Below are positions 57,499-64,000 of a DNA stretch of 64,000 nucleotides, piece after piece. The stretch is from positions 248,001-312,000 of the forward strand of contig JAVJRE010000001.1 in the NCBI GenBank assembly GCA_040218575.1. The letters run 5' to 3'. Below the pieces are notes generated by a model. That model was not told the origin of the DNA, searched no databases, and saw nothing but the letters and a program-made list of their open reading frames with translations. Source of the stretch: Alphaproteobacteria bacterium (GTDB lineage: Bacteria > Pseudomonadota > Alphaproteobacteria > JAVJRE01). The translations under genes and the position numbers were made by a program. Positions within the stretch are counted from its first letter, which is position 1. The number at the start of each line of letters is the position of its first letter.

Positions 57499-58344
57499 AT
57501 GAAGGGCTGGAGTCTGGAGGACATTCGCTGGGACCGGTTCGACCCTCTGCGGGTGAATCCGGAAGTCCTGCGCATCGTCAAGGCGGCCGCCAATGTGGAG
57601 CACAACGGCGCCGACTATGGCCGCTATCTGTGCAATGTGTTTCACGATGATCCTGCGTTTCAGCAGGCGGCGCTGACCTGGGCCCATGAAGAGGTGCAGC
57701 ACGGCCGGGCGCTTGCTCGCTGGGCCGGGCTGGCCGACCCCGATTTTGATTTCGATACCTGTTTTCAGCGCTTCCGCGACGGCTTCAGCCTGACGCTTGA
57801 CGCAACCGAGTCCATTCGCGGCTCGCGCGCGGCGGAGCTGCTGTCACGCTGCATCGTTGAGGTGGGGACCAGCTCGTACTACTCCGCGCTGGCTGAAGCC
57901 AGCGATGAGCCGGTCTTGAGGGAGATATGCCAGAATATCGCGGCTGACGAACTGCGCCACTACAAGCTGTTCTACAGCCATCTGCGGCGCTATCTGAAGC
58001 AGGAGAAGATCAGCCGTCTGCGGCGCTTTATGGTGGCGGCGCGGCGCATCACCGAAACCGAGGATGACGAACTGGCCTATGCCTACTATGCCGCCAATGG
58101 CGGCGACGCGCCCTATTCCCGCCGGCGCTGGAGCAAGGCCTATCTCAACCGGGCGGCGCGTCTGTATCGGCCGCGCCATGTGGAGCGCGGCGTCGCCATG
58201 GCGCTCAAAGCGGCAGGGTTCCAGCCCTGGGGTCGGCTCAACCGGCCCCTGGCCCGGATGGCCTATTGGATGATGCGGCGCAAGGCGCGACATGGGCCGG
58301 GCGCCGCGGGCGATGACTACATCATGGGTATGCGAGTCGCCTGA
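57499..58344 (+). CDS. Ferritin-like di-iron protein
   Basis: The 281-residue soluble protein has the ligand pattern of a ferritin-like four-helix di-iron site: E34 (ANVEHNGADY), E65 and H68 (WAHEEVQHGRAL), E121 (CIVEVGTSSYYSAL) and E151/H154 (AADELRHYKLFYSHL). This pattern is shared with rubrerythrins and acyl-carrier desaturase-like oxidases; the reaction is unknown. The C-terminal third is basic and aromatic (RRRWSKAYLNRAARLYRPRH). The ATG at 57499 is chosen; an in-frame GTG at 57394 would add 35 residues without family resemblance. It follows the atp operon by 165 bases. Confidence 0.8.
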   Translation: MKGWSLEDIRWDRFDPLRVNPEVLRIVKAAANVEHNGADYGRYLCNVFHDDPAFQQAALTWAHEEVQHGRALARWAGLADPDFDFDTCFQRFRDGFSLTLDATESIRGSRAAELLSRCIVEVGTSSYYSALAEASDEPVLREICQNIAADELRHYKLFYSHLRRYLKQEKISRLRRFMVAARRITETEDDELAYAYYAANGGDAPYSRRRWSKAYLNRAARLYRPRHVERGVAMALKAAGFQPWGRLNRPLARMAYWMMRRKARHGPGAAGDDYIMGMRVA

Positions 58345-58386
58345 ACCGGCCGGGCGTCACCCGGATCTGGCTGGCGTATGGTTGTG

Positions 58387-58893
58387 TCAGGCCGGTCGGA
58401 CGAGTCGTCCGAGTTCGGCCAGGACGCGGCGATAGGCGCCTCGCTTGAAGGAAACCACCAGTCCCGGCAGGCGGGCCGGCGCTACCCAGCGCCAGGTACG
58501 GAACTCCGCCGCATGGCCATCGGCATCAAGGTCCACGTCCTTGTCTTCGCCAAGAAAGCGCATGGCGAACCAGATCTGCTCCTGACCACGAAAGCGCCCC
58601 TGCCAGGCGGTTTGCGACAGACCTTCCGGCAGGTCATAACGAATCCACCCAGTCTGACCGACGATTTCCGCCAGATCAGGCGGTACGCCCGTTTCTTCAT
58701 TGAGTTCCCGACAGGCCGCTGCCGCCGCTTCCTCGCCGTCGTCAATGCCACCCTGCGGCATCTGCCATGCGCTGCCGGTCATGTCGTGGCGCTGGCCGAC
58801 GAAGACCAGGCCGGCCCGGTTGAACAGCAGGATACCGACGCCGCGACGATAGGGCCGCGCCACGTCCAGGCGTCGCTTCGGCGCGTCGGTCAT
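58387..58893 (-). CDS. rppH: RNA pyrophosphohydrolase (Nudix)
   Basis: RppH removes pyrophosphate from the 5' end of mRNA, starting decay. The 168-residue product has PYRRGVGILLFN, the Nudix box GGIDDGEEAAAAACRELNEETGV with all key residues (GX5EX7REUXEEXGU), the RppH-type WQMPQGG before it, and the motif QTAWQGRFRGQEQIWFAMRF. It is the last gene of the minus-strand run from nadD, 10 bases after the deacetylase gene. Confidence 0.94.
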   Translation of the reverse strand: MTDAPKRRLDVARPYRRGVGILLFNRAGLVFVGQRHDMTGSAWQMPQGGIDDGEEAAAAACRELNEETGVPPDLAEIVGQTGWIRYDLPEGLSQTAWQGRFRGQEQIWFAMRFLGEDKDVDLDADGHAAEFRTWRWVAPARLPGLVVSFKRGAYRRVLAELGRLVRPA

Positions 58894-58903
58894 GGTGTGT
58901 CAG

Positions 58904-60265
58904 TCATGGTGCGGGCGCCGCGCTGGCCACCTCGGGGTTCTCCAGCATGGTGCTGACCGGCGCCAGGACAAAGCCCTTGGCTTCCAGTGTTGGCAGCCAC
59001 AGAGCCAGCCGCTCCAGAGTGACCGGGAAGTGCAGCCCAACCGCAACCGCCTGGCCGGTGCGCGCGGCGATCTGTTCGATCTCCGCCAGTTGAGCGTCGA
59101 TAGCGTCGCGGGTCGCCTGATGGTCAATGTTACGGTCGTTGACCACATAGGGCAGACCGATGACGCGAGAGACCTGGCCGACGGCGCTGTCGGCGGCGGC
59201 ACGGCTGTCAACAAACAGAAGACCGCGAACGCGCACCTCGTCCAGGACCGGACGCAGGGAATCCGGCGTCGTCGTAAAGCGTGATCCCATATGGTTGATC
59301 ACGCCCACATAGCCCGATACCCGGCTCAGAAGCCATTGCAGGCGCGCCCGGTTCTCGTCGGCGGGAAGACCGGTCAGCAGGGTGTTGGGGCCGGGGTCCT
59401 GCACCGGATAGCCGACGGGTTCCATGGGCAGGTTGAGCAGGGTCTCGTGGCCTGCCGCACGGGCCCGGGCCAGCCAGGTGTCCAGATCATCGGCATAGGG
59501 TGAGAAAGCCAGAGTCACCCCGGCCGGCAGGTTCTGGATAGCCGTTTCGGTAGCGGCGCGGGACAGGCCAAGCCAACTGACGATGACCGCAATGCGCGGT
59601 CGTCGCTCGCTGGGGTCGAAGGGTCTGGCATAGGCGCGCCATGGGGTGCGCCCGTCATCGCCGATTCGGGGCAGCGGGCCGGTCGGGCCGGGCTCCGTCA
59701 GGGCCGGGTCCGGCGGCGCCGGCCGATCCGCCCCGACCGCCGGCGCCGCCGTGGGGGCGGTCGGAGCGGGCTCAACCGCCGGCGCGGCGGAGGCGACCTC
59801 CACCGTGGCCGGGTCTGTCGTCTTTTCGGGGTCTGCGCCGGCCGCCGCCGCTGTGGCCTCTGTTATTGTGGACGAAGCGGACGGGGCCGGGTCCTGGCTC
59901 GTCGATTGACCCGCCGCGTCGCCACCTTCCGCTGTGCCGGCGGCGGTGGTGGCGGTGGCGGCCGGTGCGGCGGCGGCAAGCCCGTCGGTCTGGTCCGCTT
60001 GAGTCGATGTTGGCTGTGCGGTGCCCGGCGATTCGGACGGGCCAGCCGGAACCTGTGGCACCGGTGGTGGCAGGGTCAGGCTGATCGCAGGGGCGGTGTA
60101 GTCAGCCGGCGACACGACGGCCGGTCCGCCGGTGCCGGGCGCCGAGGCCAGGCTCAGCCAGGCCAGCAGGCCGCCCAACCCGACAATGACGGCCAGCGTC
60201 GCCAGAGCCAGACCCAGCCCCGGACGCCGGGGTGCGGTCGCCTGCGGTGTGCCGGCGCGGGCCAT
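58904..60265 (-). CDS. Divergent polysaccharide deacetylase family protein (YibQ-like)
   Basis: The 453-residue protein has one N-terminal membrane anchor (about 16-40), a long Ala/Pro/Thr-rich linker (about 45-205), and a C-terminal divergent polysaccharide deacetylase domain (RPRIAVIVSWLGLSRAATE, LPMEPVGYPVQDPGPNTLLTGL, GVINHMGSRFTT, GLLFVDSRAA). YibQ-like proteins are regularly encoded next to envC and ctpA, but their activity is not established. The long linker would let the domain reach across the periplasm to peptidoglycan. Confidence 0.88.
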   Translation of the reverse strand: MARAGTPQATAPRRPGLGLALATLAVIVGLGGLLAWLSLASAPGTGGPAVVSPADYTAPAISLTLPPPVPQVPAGPSESPGTAQPTSTQADQTDGLAAAAPAATATTAAGTAEGGDAAGQSTSQDPAPSASSTITEATAAAAGADPEKTTDPATVEVASAAPAVEPAPTAPTAAPAVGADRPAPPDPALTEPGPTGPLPRIGDDGRTPWRAYARPFDPSERRPRIAVIVSWLGLSRAATETAIQNLPAGVTLAFSPYADDLDTWLARARAAGHETLLNLPMEPVGYPVQDPGPNTLLTGLPADENRARLQWLLSRVSGYVGVINHMGSRFTTTPDSLRPVLDEVRVRGLLFVDSRAAADSAVGQVSRVIGLPYVVNDRNIDHQATRDAIDAQLAEIEQIAARTGQAVAVGLHFPVTLERLALWLPTLEAKGFVLAPVSTMLENPEVASAAPAP

Positions 60266-60307
60266 GGGTGGCTTCAGGCGCCTGACGGGTGCCGGCCGTG
60301 CCGGCGG

Positions 60308-61585
60308 TCAGTCGGCCTGGACGCGGGCACTGTAGAGCGAGATGCCACGGACCAGCTCTACCGCGCGCACCAACTGATTGTCGTCGGGCGGGGCATCCGC
60401 CGCCGCACCGGACCCGTCCTCGCCATCGCTTAAGCCGTCATTGTTGAGCGATCCGTGCAGGTCGGATTCGCGAGTCAGGCGACGTGGCGACTCGCTTGCC
60501 TCGAAGGTGCCGCGCGGGACGAAGATGTCGGGCACGATGCCGGTCTGCTGAATCGACCGGCCCGACGGCGTGTAGTATTTGGCCGTGGTCAGCCGCATGG
60601 CCCCGTCATTGCTAAGCGGCATGATCGACTGGACCGATCCCTTGCCAAACGATGTGGTGCCCATGATCACCGCCCGGCGGTGGTCCTGCAGGGCGCCGGC
60701 GACGATCTCTGAGGCGGAGGCGGACCCGCCATCAATCAGTACGACCAGGGGCAGGCCACCGGACAGGTCGCCGGGGCTGGCGTTGAACCGTACTCCGTCG
60801 GCCGGATCGCGTTGCCGAGTGGAGACGATTTCACCCTGCTCCAGAAAGGCGTCACTGACGCCGACCGCCTGATCCAGCAGTCCGCCCGGATTGCGCCGCA
60901 GGTCAAGGACAATACCGGCAAGCTCGTCGCCGGCCTCGCGCTGGAACTGGCGCATGGCGGCCTCAACGCCCGGTACGGTCTGATCGGTGAAGCTGTTGAT
61001 CGCAATGTAGCCGACATCGCCAAAGAGGCGGTGGCTGGTGGACGGCACGGTAATGATGGCGCGGGTAATGGTCACGTCAAACGGCTCCGTGCCCTCGCGG
61101 ACGACTGTCAGCACGATGTCGGAGCCGACCGGTCCGCGCATCAGGTCGACGGCATCTTCAAGGGTGAGGCCGCGCACCGGCGCGCCGTCGATGTGGGTGA
61201 TCAAATCGTTGGGCTCTATGCCGACCGCTTCCGCCGGCGTGCCGCGCATGGGAGAGACTACCCGTACCAGACCGTCTTCCATCTGCACCTGGATGCCGAG
61301 GCCGCCGAACTCGCCGCGGGTATCTACCTGCATATCGCGGAACGTCTCGGGGTCCATATAGCCCGAATGCGGGTCGAGCGAGGTGAGCATGCCGCTGATG
61401 GCCGCTTCGATAAGTTCCTCGTCGCTGATGTCTTCCACATACTGTGTGCGGATGCGCTCGAACACGTCGCCGAACAGGCTGAGAAGCTGGTAAGTGTCGG
61501 GATTATCCTGACTTTGGGCGCGGGGGCCGCCGGTGCCGACCAGCAATAGAATGGCGACGAAAGCAGCGGAAATGGCGTAGCGCAT
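60308..61585 (-). CDS. ctpA: S41 family C-terminal processing peptidase
   Basis: The 425-residue exported protease has a signal peptide (MRYAISAAFVAILLLVG), a PDZ domain (about 90-175, GLGIQVQMEDGLVRVVSPM) and the S41 core with the catalytic serine in GGSASASEIVAGALQDHRR and lysine in TTSFGKGSVQSI. CtpA-type enzymes cleave periplasmic proteins, including peptidoglycan hydrolases and their adaptors. The start shares one base with the envC stop (TGATG on the minus strand), consistent with EnvC-CtpA teamwork. Confidence 0.94.
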   Translation of the reverse strand: MRYAISAAFVAILLLVGTGGPRAQSQDNPDTYQLLSLFGDVFERIRTQYVEDISDEELIEAAISGMLTSLDPHSGYMDPETFRDMQVDTRGEFGGLGIQVQMEDGLVRVVSPMRGTPAEAVGIEPNDLITHIDGAPVRGLTLEDAVDLMRGPVGSDIVLTVVREGTEPFDVTITRAIITVPSTSHRLFGDVGYIAINSFTDQTVPGVEAAMRQFQREAGDELAGIVLDLRRNPGGLLDQAVGVSDAFLEQGEIVSTRQRDPADGVRFNASPGDLSGGLPLVVLIDGGSASASEIVAGALQDHRRAVIMGTTSFGKGSVQSIMPLSNDGAMRLTTAKYYTPSGRSIQQTGIVPDIFVPRGTFEASESPRRLTRESDLHGSLNNDGLSDGEDGSGAAADAPPDDNQLVRAVELVRGISLYSARVQAD

Positions 61586-62859
61586 CAGCCCTGTCCTTCT
61601 TGCGGTGTGACGGTCGCGGCCAGCCAGGGCAAGGGGTCCACCGGCTCGCCATTATGGCGCAGTTCTACATACAGGCTTGGCCCGCCCACCGATAGCGGGG
61701 CCATGGCGCCCACCGGTTCGCCGGCGGCGACCCATTGCCCCACGGCGCCATCAATCCGGGACAGGCCGGCAAGCAGACTATGGTATCCGTCGCCGTGCTC
61801 GATGATCAATAATTGCCCGTAACTACGAAAAGGCCCGGCAAAGACTATGGTGCCGGAATAGGGCGAAACCACGGTCGCCGCCGGCGAGGCGGCGAGTGTT
61901 AGGCCGCGTGAAACGCCGCCATTGATGTCGCTGTCACCGAAACGTGTATGAATGGTACCGGTCACCGGCACGAAAAGACGGCCGCGCGCTCCGGCAATCG
62001 GCGGGAAAACAGGCGCGGAGGTGAGCCCTGCCGCCGCCGTATCGGGCCGGGTGACAATCGCCGGCGGGGTGAGGGCTGTGGCGGCGTCCAGCAACTGCCG
62101 CAGGCTGGTGGCCTGCTCGGCCAGTTCGGCCAGACGGCGGGAGGTGTCGCGGCGCTCCGCCTCGGTCTGGTTGAGGGCGGCGCGGCGCTCACTCACCAGC
62201 CCTTGCAGGGTGTTGCGTTCGGTTTGCAGGGCGGCGCCGGCCACGGCCAGGCTGGCGCGGCTGGCGGCCAGGTCCTGGCGCAGGGTGGCCATCCGGTCAA
62301 GATCCCGGCGCAACGCATCGGCGCGGGCATCCACCTGGCGGAGCAGGGCAGCAAGAACGATGGCACCGCGCACCATCTGGCGGGCACCTGCATCCCTGTG
62401 GATTCCCCCATCGCCGCCGCCGGGCGTTTTGCCGGCAACCGTCAGTGGCTGGGCCAGTAGTGCGGCTGGCGGCACCAGGGCCACACGCTGCAGCGCGGCG
62501 AGTGTCGCCGCCAGTTCCCCGCGACGGCTGAGCAGACCGGCGGCGGTCTCCTGCCGCGCCTGATCAAGGACCTCGATTTCGGCGCTCAGGCTGGCGACCC
62601 TGGTCTCGTGCTGCTGGATGGCACGGGCGGCGACGATCATCTGCGCGCGCAGGTCTTCAATCGCCGCGGCCTGCCGCGCCGCTTCGTCAGCCAGCGCATC
62701 CGCTTCCGCCTGCTCCTGCTCGATGGCCCTCTCCACATCCTCTAATTGCGTCTGGCCGGACTGGGCGCGGCCGTCGCCGGCGGCAAGCGTCATCAGCGCC
62801 AGGACCAGGACCATGGCCGCCCCCGCGCGCAGTAAGATTGTGGCGCAGGACTGTTTCAT
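61585..62859 (-). CDS. envC: EnvC-like murein hydrolase activator (degenerate LytM/M23 domain)
   Basis: The 424-residue protein has a signal peptide (ending near GRAQS), a long coiled coil (about 35-250) and a C-terminal LytM fold (RGLTLAASPAATVVSPYSG, IIEHGDGYHSLLAGL, LYVELRHNGEPVDPLPWL). The zinc-binding HxxxD and HxH motifs of active M23 peptidases are absent, as in EnvC, which activates amidases at the division site instead of cutting peptidoglycan itself. It is coupled to ctpA. Confidence 0.92.
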   Translation of the reverse strand: MKQSCATILLRAGAAMVLVLALMTLAAGDGRAQSGQTQLEDVERAIEQEQAEADALADEAARQAAAIEDLRAQMIVAARAIQQHETRVASLSAEIEVLDQARQETAAGLLSRRGELAATLAALQRVALVPPAALLAQPLTVAGKTPGGGDGGIHRDAGARQMVRGAIVLAALLRQVDARADALRRDLDRMATLRQDLAASRASLAVAGAALQTERNTLQGLVSERRAALNQTEAERRDTSRRLAELAEQATSLRQLLDAATALTPPAIVTRPDTAAAGLTSAPVFPPIAGARGRLFVPVTGTIHTRFGDSDINGGVSRGLTLAASPAATVVSPYSGTIVFAGPFRSYGQLLIIEHGDGYHSLLAGLSRIDGAVGQWVAAGEPVGAMAPLSVGGPSLYVELRHNGEPVDPLPWLAATVTPQEGQG

Positions 62860-62892
62860 CGGGTCAGCACGGATAGGGTCACAACGCAGGAC

Positions 62893-63366
62893 TCAATCGT
62901 CGGAGCCGTCGGCCAGGCGGGGGTCGTCGTCGGCATTGACCGCGGCCGAGGACGGCGCCGCTGGTGTGGTGTGCTGAGCGCTGTCGGCGGGTGGGTCCGA
63001 TTCCCACAATCGCTCCAGATCGTAATAGGCACGCACCTCCGGACGAAAGAGATGAATGACCACGTCACCGGCGTCGATCAGAACCCAGTCGCCCTGGCGC
63101 AGCCCCTCCACCGCCAGCCCGCGCAACCCGGCCGCCTTCAGCTTCTGGCTTAGATGATCGGCCATGGCCGCCACATGGCGCAGGGCGCGGCCACTGGCGA
63201 TAATCATGTAGTCAGCGAAACCACTGCGGCTACGCATGTCGACCAGCCTGACATCGATAGCCTGATCGTCGTCGAGGATGGCCAGAACCAGGTCACGCAC
63301 AGCCTCCGGTGCGGGAGGAACGGCTTTGCGCGACGGCCTTCTGGCGGGTCTGGCGGTAGCGGTCAT
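62893..63366 (-). CDS. rsfS: Ribosomal silencing factor RsfS
   Basis: RsfS binds uL14 on the 50S subunit and prevents joining during starvation. The 157-residue product has VLAILDDDQAIDVRLVDM, SGFADYMIIASGRALRHV and GDWVLIDAGDVVIHLFRPEVRAYYDLERLW. Extra tails at both ends are probably disordered. The start is the ATG at 63366. It lies 33 bases before envC; rlmH, which often follows it, is absent. Confidence 0.93.
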   Translation of the reverse strand: MTATARPARRPSRKAVPPAPEAVRDLVLAILDDDQAIDVRLVDMRSRSGFADYMIIASGRALRHVAAMADHLSQKLKAAGLRGLAVEGLRQGDWVLIDAGDVVIHLFRPEVRAYYDLERLWESDPPADSAQHTTPAAPSSAAVNADDDPRLADGSDD

Positions 63367-63406
63367 GAGGCGATCATCCAGGCGTGTCCTCCAGTAATGG
63401 ATGGGG

Positions 63407-63430
63407 GGTGATGGGTGGGGTGATGGATGG
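63407..63430. repeat. G-rich 12-bp tandem repeat between nadD and rsfS
   Basis: GGTGATGGGTGG (63407-63418) is followed by GGTGATGGATGG (63419-63430), with a related ATGGGGGG just before. The plus strand carries several G runs within 30 bases. It lies in the 142-base gap upstream of rsfS, whose transcript would carry the C-rich complement. Confidence 0.75.
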
Positions 63431-63508
63431 CAAGGCGCAGGGGCGGTGTTGAACGGACAGCGCCACAGGGCAACGGTGAAGGCAACAGCCGAATGGCGGC
63501 AGCTCGCA

Positions 63509-64000
63509 TTATTCGGCCACCGCGCCGGGCGCGGCGGCGGCCCGTATGGCGCTGGCCGAGGCCGGGTTGGGGCGGACCGCAAGAAAGATCCACGCCGGCG
63601 GCCGGCGGCCGGCAAGGCTGGCCGCCTGGCCGCCCGCCAGGCGCCACGGCGCCAGCCGCCGCGCCACGGGACCGCACAGCGCAGGCAGGGTGTGGCCCGG
63701 TCGGGCGAAGACGGCGATAGCGGTGGTCCGCACCAGATGGCGCCAGCGGCGCCAGCGCGGCAATTGAGTCAGATTGTCAGCCCCCATGAGCCAGACAAAG
63801 CGGCAATCGGGATAGCGCCGCCTGAGCGCGGCGAGCGTATCCACGGTAAAGCGCGTACGGAAAGTCATTTCCAGGTCGCTGACCCGGATACGACGATCAC
63901 CAGCCATCTGTTGCGCCGCGGCCAGCCGCTGGTTGAAGGGGGCCATGCCGGCCATGGGCTTTAGCGGGTTCTGCGGCGACACCAGCCACCACACCTCGTC
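63509..64000 (-). CDS. nadD: Nicotinate-nucleotide adenylyltransferase (N-terminus beyond window)
   Basis: NadD joins nicotinate mononucleotide and ATP for NAD synthesis. The frame is open through the right edge and reads DEVWWLVSPQNPLKP, the typical region just after the NadD nucleotide-binding start, so the first ~30 residues lie outside. VSDLEMTFRTRFTVDTL, FVWLMGADNLTQLPRW and the closing ASASAIRA are family features. About 164 residues are visible. It is the first visible gene of the run nadD-rsfS-envC-ctpA-yibQ-rppH. Confidence 0.93.
   Translation of the reverse strand, partial: DEVWWLVSPQNPLKPMAGMAPFNQRLAAAQQMAGDRRIRVSDLEMTFRTRFTVDTLAALRRRYPDCRFVWLMGADNLTQLPRWRRWRHLVRTTAIAVFARPGHTLPALCGPVARRLAPWRLAGGQAASLAGRRPPAWIFLAVRPNPASASAIRAAAAPGAVAE

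Overview
The window is a dense, GC-rich stretch of chromosome from an alphaproteobacterium, most likely Rhodospirillales-like. The evidence for this is the gene order (leuCDB-asd-sdhCDAB, mdh-sucCDAB-lpd, priA followed by an F1-only atpHAGDC operon, nadD-rsfS-envC-ctpA-yibQ-rppH), a DUF2336 protein, a DUF6494 protein, GTG/TTG starts and many 1-4 base start/stop overlaps. I found no rRNA, no convincing tRNA, no CRISPR, no insertion sequence and no prophage. Almost everything is vertically inherited housekeeping DNA.

Layout. 1-1.3 kb: the end of a possible DUF427 gene and a membrane fatty-acid desaturase. 1.3-10.6 kb: a complete histidine-utilisation island of the five-enzyme type (HutH, HutU, HutI, HutF, HutG; histidine to glutamate plus formate). 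It is split into hutF-GNAT-GNAT (minus), hutI-DM13-GFA (plus) and hutU-hutH-hutG (minus). 10.9-17.4 kb: a somewhat divergent phosphoglycerate kinase, a soluble PAS histidine kinase paired with a DUF2336 protein, a PQQ-type sugar dehydrogenase, and a small unknown gene behind a perfect TTAA-N7-TTAA (CtrA-type) box. 17.4-22.2 kb (minus): dapF-mtaB-ftsY-DMT transporter-yciB, nearly all translationally coupled. 22.5-30.6 kb (plus): ffh, rpsP-rimM-trmD-rplS, leuCDB and asd.

30.7-47.8 kb is a TCA-cycle supercluster: sdhCDAB, then an antisense DUF6494 gene and two tandem MFS paralogues, then mdh, sucC, sucD, sucA, sucB, lpd, followed by a small membrane protein and a FkbM methyltransferase. 47.8-49.6 kb (minus) holds DUF484-xerC. 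49.8-57.3 kb (plus) holds priA and the F1 part of ATP synthase, with the F0 genes outside the window. 57.5-58.3 kb is a ferritin-like di-iron protein. 58.4-64 kb (minus) is nadD (cut by the edge)-rsfS-envC-ctpA-yibQ-rppH, a set linking NAD synthesis, ribosome silencing and cell-wall hydrolase control; rlmH, which usually sits next to rsfS, is missing here.

I did not find a clearly new multi-gene system. The best leads are the CtrA-type box and its small gene, a series of short tandem duplications in intergenic sites (two spanning stop codons, one forming twin hairpins), the methionine-rich DM13 protein inside the hut island, the di-iron protein behind the atp operon, and the GNAT pair behind hutF.
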